DNA of 64,000 nt from Paenarthrobacter sp. A20. Lineage in GTDB: Bacteria > Actinomycetota > Actinomycetes > Actinomycetales > Micrococcaceae. The stretch lies in assembly GCF_024168825.1 (NCBI RefSeq), contig NZ_JALJWH010000001.1:1116001-1180000 (forward strand), in the 5' to 3' direction. Of this stretch, positions 52,913-61,585 are shown in pieces; position 1 is the first letter of the stretch, and each line of letters starts with the position of its first letter. A model generated the notes under the pieces. That model was not told where the DNA came from and made no database searches. It was given only the letters and a program-made list of their open reading frames with translations. Made by a program: the position numbers and the translations under genes.

Positions 52913-53929
52913 TTACAGGTCCGCGAGCGGCGAGAACGCCAACTCCAGGATGAACGCCGCGGCGGCGGTGACCAGCGGAGTCACCACCCAGAACAGCAGA
53001 ATCCGCCGGACCAGACGACGGTTGACCGTGTGGAACCGTTGGTTGATGCCCGCTCCCAGCACAGAGGCCGTCAGTGTGTGCGTGGTGGACAGCGGCAGAT
53101 GAAAACCGATGGCGCCGACAAAGAGCATTACGGACGTCAGCGTTTGCGCCACGAAGCCGCGCAGGGGATCAACCCGGATGAGTTTGTGGCCCAGAGTGTG
53201 GGAGATCCGCCAGCCACCAAACAGGGTGCCCGCGGTAAGCATGACGGCCGTGAGCAGCAGGATCCACAGCGGCACATCCTCTCCGCCTGACAGCCCCGCG
53301 GCCACCATGGCCAGCACAATGACGGCAGCTGTTCGCTGCCCATCCTGAAGGCCGTGACCGAACGCCACAGCGGCAGTGGACACGGCCTGCGCGCGGCGGA
53401 AGCGCCGGTTCACCACATTGGGTTGTGTGTACCGGGCAGCCCACGTTACGGGCCAGACCAACAGGTACGCTGCTGCGAACGCGATAATCGGGGACAGGAT
53501 CAAAGGCAGTGCCACTTGCGTGAGCAGGGCGTTGTCCATGCCACCCACGGCGTTGCCGCCCACCAGGACACTCGCGGCGCCGGAGCCAATCAGGCCGCCG
53601 ACCAACGAGTTGGTGGAGGACAAGGGGATACCGCGCCACCACGCGTACACACCCCACAGGATGGCTGCCGTGAGGGCCGAGGCGAGGATGGTCAGCCCGC
53701 TGGTGCCACTGGGCAGGGTGATCCAGGACTGAGTGAAAGCCAGGATGAAGGTGCCGCTGAGCATGGCACCCAAAAAGTTGAAGAGGGCCGCCAGGAGCAC
53801 CGCGATTGAAGGAGTAAGGGCGCGGGTCCGCGTGGACAGCGCGACGGCGTTGGAGACGTCGCGGAAGCCATTGAGGAACGCGAACCCAGAGGCCAGGCCA
53901 ACTACAAGGACCAGGATGGCGATGGTCAC
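52913..53929 (-). CDS. PiT-family low-affinity phosphate transporter
   Basis: A 338-residue symporter with about ten spans. The two PiT signature repeats are visible: GFAFLNGFRDVSNAVALSTR near the N-terminus and the matching VSTAAVAFGHGLQDGQRTAA in the second half. GGLIGSG and PLSTTHTLT lie in the pore region. It imports metal-phosphate or phosphate with H+. It forms an operon with the DUF47 gene one base upstream and is convergent with the high-affinity pst operon. Confidence 0.92.
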   Translation of the reverse strand: MTIAILVLVVGLASGFAFLNGFRDVSNAVALSTRTRALTPSIAVLLAALFNFLGAMLSGTFILAFTQSWITLPSGTSGLTILASALTAAILWGVYAWWRGIPLSSTNSLVGGLIGSGAASVLVGGNAVGGMDNALLTQVALPLILSPIIAFAAAYLLVWPVTWAARYTQPNVVNRRFRRAQAVSTAAVAFGHGLQDGQRTAAVIVLAMVAAGLSGGEDVPLWILLLTAVMLTAGTLFGGWRISHTLGHKLIRVDPLRGFVAQTLTSVMLFVGAIGFHLPLSTTHTLTASVLGAGINQRFHTVNRRLVRRILLFWVVTPLVTAAAAFILELAFSPLADL

Positions 53930-53930
53930 G

Positions 53931-54548
53931 TCATGATTCCTTGACGATGATGCTGCCTACCTGGGTGGCGACCTTCCGCATGTCCTTGGTAACTTCCACC
54001 AGTTGGTTGGCGATGTCCCGGTGCCGCGCGTATTGCGTGGACTTCATGTCCTTGAGCATCTCGGCCACCCAGATCCGGTGCGTGCGCTCTGCGCGCTTGG
54101 CCAGCCGGAGGATTTCGATCCAGTAGTCCTCGAGTTCGTCCAGGTCTTCGAGTTTCCGCATTGCGTCCACTGTGAGCTCAGCCTGCCTGCTGATGATCTC
54201 CAGCTGGTCTGCCGCCCGTTTGGGGAGGCGATCCAATTTGTACAGGGCTACGAGGTCGCCGGCGGCATCCAGCTTCTCCATGGCCTCGTTGAGGTGGCGG
54301 GAGAGCGTGTACATGTCCTCGCGGGGGAGCGGGTTCACGAAGCTGGTGCGCATGTGGGTCAGGAGCGCGAAATGCAGGTCCAGGGATTTGGACTCATGCT
54401 CGTGAAGTTCTTCTGCAAGGCGCTCGTGTTCGCTTGCCGGGGCTCCGAGGATTTCGGAGAGCGTTCCGGTGGCGGCCACGATGACGCCGGCCATCTGCGC
54501 GAGCAGTACGAGCCCGGCAGGTTCCTGGGGGAAAAGGCGCAGCTTCAT
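53931..54548 (-). CDS. DUF47 PhoU-like partner of PiT
   Basis: A 205-residue all-helical DUF47 protein (MKLRLFPQEP start; VALYKLDRLPKRAADQLEII). Such proteins pair with PiT transporters and probably regulate them, like PhoU for Pst. The ATG at 54548 gives the standard family N-terminus; the open frame runs ten codons further. One base separates it from the transporter gene. It may partly replace the missing phoU of this locus, which is inference. Confidence 0.9.
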   Translation of the reverse strand: MKLRLFPQEPAGLVLLAQMAGVIVAATGTLSEILGAPASEHERLAEELHEHESKSLDLHFALLTHMRTSFVNPLPREDMYTLSRHLNEAMEKLDAAGDLVALYKLDRLPKRAADQLEIISRQAELTVDAMRKLEDLDELEDYWIEILRLAKRAERTHRIWVAEMLKDMKSTQYARHRDIANQLVEVTKDMRKVATQVGSIIVKES

Positions 54549-54742
54549 GTCGCTTCCGGGCCGGGGACGGATGGGCACGGGCAGTTTGACTTGACGGCGC
54601 CCGTTTCGGTCTCAACTTTACCGGCACGGCCGAGGCGTCTGCGAAGTTCGGGGAGCGTTGCGGGCAGATCTCCCCATCGCTGCGCCCCTGCAACCGTGCG
54701 ACACTAGGTCAAACACCGATTAATCCACTCAATGGGGGAACC

Positions 54743-55474
54743 ATGCGCTTCAACAATGTCATCAAAATTTCCGGCCTCGCCGCTGCCGGCCTGCTGGCCC
54801 TGACCGCCTGTGGCCCAATTACGGCCGGCCCGACGACGGGCGGTTCCGAACCGTCGTCGTCCTCCTCCGTGGCTGCCTCGCCGTCAGCCTCGGCGTCCCC
54901 GTTGGCTTCCACCTCGTCCGAAGGTGCCGATTCGTCATCGGGCGACTACAAGCTGGCAGCCTGGGCGCTCCCCATCTCAGATGCCGGCGAGAAGCTCGGG
55001 AACCTCAAGGGCGACAGCTTCAGCGTTGACATCTACCAGGTGGCCACGGACGTCGCGTCCAAGGACAGCATGTTCGTGGACAAGGACACCAAGGAGAACC
55101 TGCTCAAGAAGGGCGATCCCGTGGTGTACCTGAACTACGTGGTCACCAACACCTCATCGGCCGAGATCCCCTTGAGCCACTCGCTGATCACGCCCAAGGC
55201 AAAGTACACGGACTGGAAGTACATGGGCGGCATGCCGTCAGATTCCAGCAGCGATGGCTACAAGAAGCACGGGCTGAGCAGCTCCGGTGTGAAGCTGAAG
55301 GAGAAGGACCCGTTCATCCTGAAGCCGGGCGAGTCCTTCAACATCGCGGAGAACTTCGGCTACACCGCCGGCAAGGAAACCGAGATCTCGGCGACCATGA
55401 CCCCGCAGGACGCTGCAGGCGACCTTGACCACGACAAGAAGGAAACCGCGGAAACCATTGTCACGTTGAAGTAG
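54743..55474 (+). CDS. putative lipoprotein, DUF4352-like
   Basis: A 243-residue exported protein. The signal peptide ends in the lipobox LTACGP. A low-complexity Ser/Ala/Pro linker runs from about residues 30-70, then a beta-rich domain (VYLNYVVTNTSSAEIPLSHS; GESFNIAENFGYTAGKETEI). This looks like the immunoglobulin-like accessory domains of the DUF4352 kind. The ATG is preceded by GGGGGAA. It stands alone. Function unknown. Confidence 0.75.
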   Translation: MRFNNVIKISGLAAAGLLALTACGPITAGPTTGGSEPSSSSSVAASPSASASPLASTSSEGADSSSGDYKLAAWALPISDAGEKLGNLKGDSFSVDIYQVATDVASKDSMFVDKDTKENLLKKGDPVVYLNYVVTNTSSAEIPLSHSLITPKAKYTDWKYMGGMPSDSSSDGYKKHGLSSSGVKLKEKDPFILKPGESFNIAENFGYTAGKETEISATMTPQDAAGDLDHDKKETAETIVTLK

Positions 55475-55487
55475 TTTCCCGGTGCAC

Positions 55488-55523
55488 TTTGCCCGGGTCC
55501 GCTTCAGTGCTGGCCCGGGCAAA
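55488..55523 (+). terminator. hairpin terminator after the lipoprotein gene
   Basis: The 10-bp perfect stem TTTGCCCGGG/CCCGGGCAAA (55488-55497, 55514-55523) lies 13 bases after the stop. It is not followed by a clean T-run. Confidence 0.6.
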
Positions 55524-55536
55524 CTTCGTTCGGGCA

Positions 55537-55634
55537 TAAAAATGGTGCCGAACCGGATACGCCTCTCGGCGGTAGGCCGCTCGAAGCGGCTATAAGTTGA
55601 AGCCCGGGGGTTTCGCGGTTCGACACCAGTTTTA
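55537..55634. ncRNA. tRNA-sized multi-hairpin element, candidate small RNA
   Basis: The 19-base arms 55537-55555 and 55616-55634 match at 17 positions. Inside the closing stem are three hairpins: CGCC/GGCG at 55560-55571, GCCGCT/AGCGGC at 55576-55590, and GAAGCC/GGTTTC at 55599-55614. On the minus strand a TTGACT-N17-AAAACT promoter-like pair (55662-55634) would start RNA near 55627, at the 5' end of the inner 12-bp stem. The same RNA would end with CACCATTTTTA, so a short structured minus-strand RNA is possible. A simple bidirectional terminator between convergent genes is the alternative. Confidence 0.4.
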
Positions 55635-55710
55635 GTTTTCACCGTCAGGCGGTCTAAGTCAACATTGACAGTCCGGGGCCGGCGTGGGTACGTTTCGCCC
55701 TCTTTGTTGG

Positions 55711-56370
55711 CTAGTCCAGCTCGCCCAGGCGCCACGCATTGGCGGCGTGCTCAAGGTCCTCGGCCGTTTTGACCAGCTGGTGCGAGTTGCGGGTCAGCTT
55801 GCTCGCGTGGCCTTCATTGCTGTGTTCTGCGCCGTCGGCAAGTGTGGCCTGGCCGAGTGCTACTACGCGGCAGAAAGCGGCGGAACGTTCCAGCGCGACG
55901 TCGAACTCGCCGTCGAACGCGCCGGACAAAATGGCGTCAGCCATGGTTTTCATTTCGTCGGCTCCGGGCGGCTCCGCAGCGCCGGCCACCACGTTGGAAA
56001 CCTGCGCGGTATCGCGGCCGGCTCTGAAGTAGACGGAGATCTTCTCAGGGTTCTGGATGGTGGCGGCGCGGAGGGCGTAGAGCCGCCACAGCGCGCCGGG
56101 AAGGCTGCGGGCGGGGCTTTCTGCCCACATCTCGGCGATGGCTTCCAAGCCCTGCTCATCGGCCAGTTTCACCAGGCGGCGCGTGACCTTGGGGTCGTCG
56201 CTGTCGCGGCCCCGTCTCACCAGTGCCTGCGCGGCAAGATGGGCGGCCTCGGAGACCCGCGCGGGGTCGGCGCCACCTGCGAACGGTTCAAAATCGATGG
56301 GCGCGAAGGGCTTCGGCTTGTGATGCCGGTTTGCTCCGCCGTACGCTCGCGGTTCTGGCTGTTCGCTCAT
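55711..56370 (-). CDS. conserved hypothetical, possible DNA-binding protein
   Basis: A 219-residue soluble, mainly helical protein. It starts at the ATG 56370 (MSEQPEPRAYGGANRHHKPK); the frame is open upstream without features. The core includes RRLVKLADEQGLEAIAEMWA and LPGALWRLYALRAATIQNPE. I recall similar proteins beside tRNA-Lys in related actinobacteria, often labelled DNA-binding, but I see no helix-turn-helix. Function unknown. It is divergent from the tRNA gene. Confidence 0.75.
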   Translation of the reverse strand: MSEQPEPRAYGGANRHHKPKPFAPIDFEPFAGGADPARVSEAAHLAAQALVRRGRDSDDPKVTRRLVKLADEQGLEAIAEMWAESPARSLPGALWRLYALRAATIQNPEKISVYFRAGRDTAQVSNVVAGAAEPPGADEMKTMADAILSGAFDGEFDVALERSAAFCRVVALGQATLADGAEHSNEGHASKLTRNSHQLVKTAEDLEHAANAWRLGELD

Positions 56371-56609
56371 GAGTTCACCGTACTCCTGTGCTCTGGTGGG
56401 GTCGAGTAACGGTTGCCGGGGCTGCCTTGTTACTGGTGGCGTGCCGTCACTACCCACTTTGCCGCCGCGCTGGGCCCGACACGCCGCGGCCGCCGCGTGC
56501 CGCCGTCGAACGTTCGCCCAAAGAAGGTGACGACGGCGCACGTCACGTTGAGTTCCTTGCTGGCCTTGACCTTGGGGTACAGTATTCATGGCTGTTTCTA
56601 CAGCTGGAG

Positions 56610-56682
56610 GGGCCTTTAGCTCAGTTGGTAGAGCATCGGACTTTTAATCCGTGGGTCGTGGGTTCGATCCCCACAGGGCCCA
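56610..56682 (+). tRNA. tRNA-Lys (anticodon TTT)
   Basis: A full cloverleaf of 73 bases. The acceptor stem is GGGCCTT/AGGGCCC with one G-U, followed by a D-arm GCTC-AGTTGGTA-GAGC. The anticodon loop is CTTTTAA with TTT at 56643-56645, and the T-arm is GTGGG-TTCGATC-CCCAC. CCA is not fully encoded (ACC follows). A strong terminator lies 10 bases downstream. Confidence 0.98.
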
Positions 56683-56691
56683 CCCTCCAAG

Positions 56692-56728
56692 ACAGGCCGG
56701 AGACCTTGAGTCTCCGGCCTGTTTTTTA
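56692..56728 (+). terminator. rho-independent terminator of tRNA-Lys
   Basis: A 13-bp perfect stem (56692-56704 and 56710-56722) with a 5-base loop runs into six T residues. Confidence 0.93.
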
Positions 56729-56807
56729 TTTCCCGGTCACGTCCCACACTCTGGTTCCGTCAGTTATGCTATTCGATGGATTAACTATTCAAGTGAGGGG
56801 GCTCGGC

Positions 56808-58826
56808 GTGGGGATCTTTGATACGGCGGTGGAGATTGCGTTCGACGATGGCGCCGCCGACGCTCTGATCAGCGCTGCTGATTCCGCGGATCAGACCCTG
56901 CGCTCCGAAGGTAGCTTCCTGGTTGTCGCCACGGGTTATGCGATGGAGGACTTTAGGGGCGGCTATGCGACCTTGTTCGCCCGCACTTTGGCCGTCCGGG
57001 CCGATGACCGTGGCCGGCTTGCCGGTGTCCTCGCGGCGTTGGCGGAGGACGTCAAGCAAGCAAAGGTCAAGGCACGGGAAGAGAAGTCCCGGCTGAAGGA
57101 ACTTGCTGCGTGGCAGCAACGCGCCGATTTCCGTGAACAACACTTTCAAACTTTCCAGGGTGTGGCGAGCGATCCGATGCCCGCGGAATGGCCGGTGGCT
57201 GCTCCGACGATTTCAGCGGTGTTTTCGGCGGGGGCCCGGGACCGGTTCGCCGGCGGAGCGGGGGGCGCAACCAGCTCAGCTGATCCTGGAAAGCTGCGCG
57301 AATTTGTGTCCCAATCCCGCGCCTTCACCAACATCATGGACGCGGAACTGGGGAGAATCCGAAACGCGTGGAGCGGTTTCACCTCCGCGTGTTCTTGGGT
57401 GAATAGCGGCAGTGTCACGTTCGTGTCCGGATTCGAGCAACTGCTGACTGAGAACGCCGCTGACGCGATCTGGCTTGAACAGATCGCCGCGGCATTCGAA
57501 ACAGCCGGCAGCGGGTCCATGGCCGACATCACGCTCAACAGAGCTCTCATACTTTACGCACCACCGGGGCAAGTCGGTTTGAACGATATCGGGGCCCTGA
57601 ACGCCGCACAACTGAAAGCCTGGCTCGCCGTACCTGCCAACAAGGACCGACTTCAGGGGCTGCTTGAACAACCAGGGCAGGACCCCGTGGTGATAGCAAA
57701 GTGGTGGGCTGGGTTCGGCCAGACAGTCGCTGGCGGGACACTTGAACCCGGCGAGGCCCAGTTGCTCCTGATCGAGGCCATCCCCGGAGTCATCGGGAAT
57801 CTGAACGGAATCACCGCGACCGCCCGGAACCTCGCCAACCGCAAACGCCTCATCACCGAGCAGGACCGCATCAACGCCGAACTGGCCAGGACGCCTCAAC
57901 TCCTGCCCGCCAGCCAAGGCATGTCCATGACCAACCCGGCTTGGACACGGCTGCAAACGCAGCAGAAAGCCCTGGATGGCATCACCGACGCACTGAGGAA
58001 CGCGGGCGGAACCAAAGCTGTCCTGCTGGGTTTCGACCTGACTCACGGCTCACCGAAGGCACAGGTCTCTGCTGGTAATCCCGATACGGCTGACAACGTT
58101 ACCTACGCTGTGTCGGGTATGAACATTACACCGCAAAGCGGCTTCAATGACTGGGCAACAAACGCCGCGAACCTCAAGTTGCGGCAAAGCCTGAACGACG
58201 CGGGTGAGTCCTTCGCGGTGGTGGCGTGGATCAACTACGAGCCGCCCACGGTTCCGACGGTGAACAGCGGTGATGCCGCCCGCACCGGTGCCGAACGGTT
58301 CGTCACAGACCTTCAGGCGTTCAACGCCGTCAGAGAGAGCTTGGGCAACAGGACCCCGGAGACCCTGCACGTCTTGGCCCATTCCTACGGCACCACCGTG
58401 ACGTCCAACGCCCTTGCCGCCGCGGCATTGAACGTCGCCTCCTTCACGATGCTCGGCTCCGCCGGCATCGAAAAAGAGATCCGAAACACCGGAGACCTCC
58501 ACGTGCCCGGGGGGCACGTCTACGCCTCCGAAGCCAGCGGTGACGGGCTGGCTGACCTGGGTCGCTTCCAACGCCAAGATCCGCGGCTGGAATCCTTCGG
58601 TGCGAAAGTGTTCTCCTCAGAAGAAGCGACGATCGACGGGACCCAGTACCAAGGCACTACCGAACACAACACCTTGGTACACAGGACAGCCAGTGACGGC
58701 TACGGCTACCTGGATAAAGAAACCACGGCCCTGTATGAAGCTGCCCTCACAACAACCGGCAACGGAGACCGTATCCTGCCAAACGGACGGCCTGTTTCGC
58801 CTCCCCTTGGATTTGCTGGCCGTTGA
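56808..58826 (+). CDS. DUF1023-like alpha/beta hydrolase with helical N-terminal domain
   Basis: A 672-residue protein. The first half is helical: residues 1-110 resemble WXG100/ESX-type effector heads (GIFDTAVEIAFDDGAADALI; VLAALAEDVKQAKVKAREEK) and residues 150-400 continue helical. The second half is an alpha/beta hydrolase of the DUF1023 kind with nucleophile Ser526 in LAHSYGTT. No signal peptide is seen. The GTG at 56808 has AGGGGG six bases upstream; ATG 56766 is an alternative. The longer frame reads through tRNA-Lys and is false. Five related lipoprotein genes follow. Secretion through a type VII-like route is inference. Confidence 0.8.
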   Translation: MGIFDTAVEIAFDDGAADALISAADSADQTLRSEGSFLVVATGYAMEDFRGGYATLFARTLAVRADDRGRLAGVLAALAEDVKQAKVKAREEKSRLKELAAWQQRADFREQHFQTFQGVASDPMPAEWPVAAPTISAVFSAGARDRFAGGAGGATSSADPGKLREFVSQSRAFTNIMDAELGRIRNAWSGFTSACSWVNSGSVTFVSGFEQLLTENAADAIWLEQIAAAFETAGSGSMADITLNRALILYAPPGQVGLNDIGALNAAQLKAWLAVPANKDRLQGLLEQPGQDPVVIAKWWAGFGQTVAGGTLEPGEAQLLLIEAIPGVIGNLNGITATARNLANRKRLITEQDRINAELARTPQLLPASQGMSMTNPAWTRLQTQQKALDGITDALRNAGGTKAVLLGFDLTHGSPKAQVSAGNPDTADNVTYAVSGMNITPQSGFNDWATNAANLKLRQSLNDAGESFAVVAWINYEPPTVPTVNSGDAARTGAERFVTDLQAFNAVRESLGNRTPETLHVLAHSYGTTVTSNALAAAALNVASFTMLGSAGIEKEIRNTGDLHVPGGHVYASEASGDGLADLGRFQRQDPRLESFGAKVFSSEEATIDGTQYQGTTEHNTLVHRTASDGYGYLDKETTALYEAALTTTGNGDRILPNGRPVSPPLGFAGR

Positions 58827-58849
58827 ACAACACAGGAAGAGTGAACCAC

Positions 58850-59446
58850 ATGCCCTTTGAACCCAAAGCCCGGCTCGCGGGCCGCCGCCTACTCGCCACG
58901 TTGGTCGGCGCGGCCCTTGCACTGAGCGCCTGCACACCCACCACGGAGAACCCCATGACCGGCTCAAGCAATCCCAGCGACCCCGCAACTGTCAAAGCCC
59001 AGGTAGAAGAACTAAAACAAGCCCTGAAGGATCTCCACGCGTTCAAAACCGAAACCCAGAAAGCCATCGGACCCCAGAAATGGGTCGATAAAGGCACCCG
59101 AAACAGCGCCTGCAATGCAGGTGATGGAAGGGAGGGCGTGAACTACAGCGTCATGAGCCAAACCCCTGATCCCGTCGACCTGGAAGCATCAGTCAACGTC
59201 GTCAAAATGTTCTGGGAATCGAAGGGCTTTACCACCCGCGTGGAAACCAACCCGTTGGACCCTGGTCTCATCCGCCTCTACGCCAATCAGAACGGCGGAA
59301 ACCTCATATCCTTCACCGCGAATGTCAAAGGCTCCGGCCTGGAAATGGACACTGTCTGCATCGCCGGGAACCAACACGAAATCTATGAGGAATTGGACAG
59401 GCAGGAAGCAAGCGCCAGTCCCTCGCCGAGTACCAAGGAGAGCTGA
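58850..59446 (+). CDS. array lipoprotein 1 of 5
   Basis: A 198-residue lipoprotein. The signal peptide ends in the lipobox LSAC, followed by the array's shared linker TPTTENPMTGSSNPSDPATV. A short coiled segment (VKAQVEELKQALKDLHAF), the GPQKWVDKGTRN block and a C-terminal domain with MFWESKGFTTRVETN follow. Two mature Cys (NSACNAG and DTVCIAG) may form a disulfide. It begins 23 bases after the hydrolase stop and so is probably co-transcribed. The GTG nine bases upstream is an alternative start. It is the most divergent member around its first Cys. Function unknown. Confidence 0.8.
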   Translation: MPFEPKARLAGRRLLATLVGAALALSACTPTTENPMTGSSNPSDPATVKAQVEELKQALKDLHAFKTETQKAIGPQKWVDKGTRNSACNAGDGREGVNYSVMSQTPDPVDLEASVNVVKMFWESKGFTTRVETNPLDPGLIRLYANQNGGNLISFTANVKGSGLEMDTVCIAGNQHEIYEELDRQEASASPSPSTKES

Positions 59447-59529
59447 CGCAGAGTGCTGGCTTCTGGGGTGTCCTGTCCTGCCTCATGCTGGCGCGTGAGT
59501 CTGGAACGATTTCAGGAAGCGTGAACCAC

Positions 59530-60132
59530 ATGCCCTTTGAACCCAAAGCCCGGCTCGCGGACCTCCGCATACTCGCCGGACTGTTCTGCGCGGCCCTTGC
59601 ACTGAGCGCCTGCACACCCACCACGGAGAACCCTATGACCGGCTCAGCCAATCCCAGCGACCCTGCGACCGTCAAAGCCCAAGTCGAAGAGCTCAAACAA
59701 GCCCTCGCGGATCTCCACGCCTTCAAAACCGAAACCCAACAAGCCATCGGACCCCAGAAATGGGTCGATAAGGGCACTCGTAACATGGATTGCAGAACCT
59801 CCGACGGGCAAGACGGCGTGAACTACAGCATCCTGACCCAAACGCCTGACCCCGTGGACCTGGAAGCATCAGTAAGCGTGGTCAGAGCGTTCTGGGAATC
59901 CAAGGGCTTCACCACCCGTACCGAAACCAACCCCAGGGAACCGGGCCTCATCCGCCTCTACGCCAACGAGAACGGCGGACACCTTTTGTCCTACTTCGCA
60001 AACATCAAAGGCTCCGGCCTGGAGATGAACAGCGCCTGCGTCGCCGGAGACCAGACCGCAATCTACAAGGAGCTGTATCCCGAAATTTACGGGACCCCGT
60101 CTAGCCTCGGCTCCTCTCCGTCTGCTAATTAG
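59530..60132 (+). CDS. array lipoprotein 2 of 5
   Basis: A 200-residue paralogue with lipobox LSAC. It shares its first 130 codons closely with member 5 and its C-terminal half (NPREPGLIRLYANENGGHLL and SYFANIKGSGLEMNSACVAG) with member 4. The paired Cys residues are in MDCRTSDG and NSACVAG. The tail YPEIYGTPSSLGSSPSAN differs from the ELDRQEAS ending of all the others. The 83-base leader before it is almost identical to that before member 4. Function unknown. Confidence 0.8.
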   Translation: MPFEPKARLADLRILAGLFCAALALSACTPTTENPMTGSANPSDPATVKAQVEELKQALADLHAFKTETQQAIGPQKWVDKGTRNMDCRTSDGQDGVNYSILTQTPDPVDLEASVSVVRAFWESKGFTTRTETNPREPGLIRLYANENGGHLLSYFANIKGSGLEMNSACVAGDQTAIYKELYPEIYGTPSSLGSSPSAN

Positions 60133-60215
60133 GCTGTCTGGTGCGCCAAAGGAGCTGCCTATGTCGCCTCGTGCTGGCTATGGCCTGTGGAACGGCTTCA
60201 GGAAGAGTGAACCGC

Positions 60216-60815
60216 ATGTCCTTTGAATCCAAGGCCCGACTAAAGGCCCGCCGCCTACTCGCCGGACTGTTCTGCGCCGCCCTTGCGCTGAGCGCCTGCA
60301 CGCCCACGACCACGGAGAACCCCATGATCGGCTCAAACAGTTCCAGTGACCCTGCAACTGTCAATGCCCAGGTCGAAGAACTCAAGCAAGCTCTCTCGGA
60401 TCTCCGCGTCTTCAAAACCGAAACTGAAAACGTTGTCGGGCCCCAGACCTGGGCGGATAAGAGCCTTCGAAACATGGACTGCAGCACCCCTAAGGGAGAA
60501 GAGGGTGTGAACTACAGCGTCATGAGTCAGACCCTTGAAACCCTCGACATGGAATCGTCGGTCAACGTTGTCAAGACGTTTTGGGAATCCAAAGGCTTCA
60601 CCACCCGCGTCGAATCAAACCCAAAGGACCCAGGAAACATCCGTCTCTATGCCAATAAGAGCGGCGGACATCTCGTATCCTTCACGGCTACCACCAATGG
60701 CTTGAGCCTCGAGATGAACAGCGCCTGCGTCGCTGGGAATCAGCATGAAATCTACAAGGAATTGGACAGGCAGGAAGCGAGTGCCAGTCCCACGCCGAGT
60801 ACCAAGGAGAGCTGA
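60216..60815 (+). CDS. array lipoprotein 3 of 5
   Basis: A 199-residue paralogue. It has the linker variant TTTENPMIGSNSSSDPATV and a more divergent middle (VGPQTWADKSLRNMDCSTPK). The C-terminal half (SQTLETLDMESSVNVVKTFW) is nearly identical at DNA level to that of member 5 over 150 bases. The tail GNQHEIYKELDRQEASASPT is shared with member 1. The ATG 60216 is chosen by the shared start context. Confidence 0.8.
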   Translation: MSFESKARLKARRLLAGLFCAALALSACTPTTTENPMIGSNSSSDPATVNAQVEELKQALSDLRVFKTETENVVGPQTWADKSLRNMDCSTPKGEEGVNYSVMSQTLETLDMESSVNVVKTFWESKGFTTRVESNPKDPGNIRLYANKSGGHLVSFTATTNGLSLEMNSACVAGNQHEIYKELDRQEASASPTPSTKES

Positions 60816-60898
60816 CGCAGAGTGCTGGCTTCTGGGGTGTCCTGTCCTGCCTCATGCTGGCGAGTGAGTCTGGAACGATTTCAGGAAGAGTGAACCGC

Positions 60899-61492
60899 AT
60901 GTCCTATGAATCCAAGGCCCGACTAAAGGACGGCGGTATTCTTGCCGCCTTGTTTTGTGCCGGCATTGCACTCAGCGCCTGCACGCCGACCACCACGGAG
61001 ATCCCCATGACCGGCTCAAGCAACCCCAGCGACCCCGCAACCGTCAAAGCCCAGGTCGAACAACTCAAACAAGCCCTCGCGGACCTCCACGCCTTCAAAG
61101 TCGAAACCCAACAAGCCATCGGACCCCAAAAATGGGTCGACGAAGGCCTCCGAAACATGGACTGCAAGACACCCGACGGAGAAGGTGGCGTGAACTACAG
61201 CGTCCTGACCCTCACGTCCGACCCCGTAGACCTGGAAGCCTCAGTCAACGTCGTCAAAACGTTCTGGGAATCCAAGGGCTTCACCACCCGCACCGAAACC
61301 AACCCCCGGGAACCGGGCCTCATCCGCCTCTACGCCAACGAAGACGGCGGACACCTCGTGTCCTACTTCGCAAACATCGAGGGCTCCAGCCTGGAGATGA
61401 ACAGCGCCTGCGTCGCCGGAGACCTCAGCGCAATCTACAAAGAGCTGGACAGGCAGGAAGCAAGCGACAGCCCCTCACCGACTGCAGAGTAG
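60899..61492 (+). CDS. array lipoprotein 4 of 5
   Basis: A 197-residue paralogue with lipobox LSAC and linker TTTEIPMTGSSNPSDPATV. The Cys residues are in MDCKTPDG and NSACVAG. The C-terminal half follows the member 2 type (NPREPGLIRLYANEDGGHLV and SYFANIEGSSLE). It is preceded by an 83-base leader that differs from the leader of member 2 at only three positions. Confidence 0.8.
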   Translation: MSYESKARLKDGGILAALFCAGIALSACTPTTTEIPMTGSSNPSDPATVKAQVEQLKQALADLHAFKVETQQAIGPQKWVDEGLRNMDCKTPDGEGGVNYSVLTLTSDPVDLEASVNVVKTFWESKGFTTRTETNPREPGLIRLYANEDGGHLVSYFANIEGSSLEMNSACVAGDLSAIYKELDRQEASDSPSPTAE

Positions 61493-61585
61493 AGGCGTTG
61501 CGGCATGATGCCTTCCGGGAGGCTGGACAGTCCTGCCTCCTGCCGGTGTGTGGGCTGTGGAACAGTTTCAGGAAGAGTGAACCAT

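Noticed and set aside
55238..55735. 165-codon minus-strand frame covering the structured element
   Set aside because: It runs antisense into the lipoprotein gene and its protein-like stretch is just the translation of the inverted repeat.
56388..56807. N-terminal extension of the DUF1023-like hydrolase frame
   Set aside because: It reads through tRNA-Lys and its terminator; the stretch LAQLVEHRTFNPWVVGSIPT is the well-known translation of a tRNA gene.
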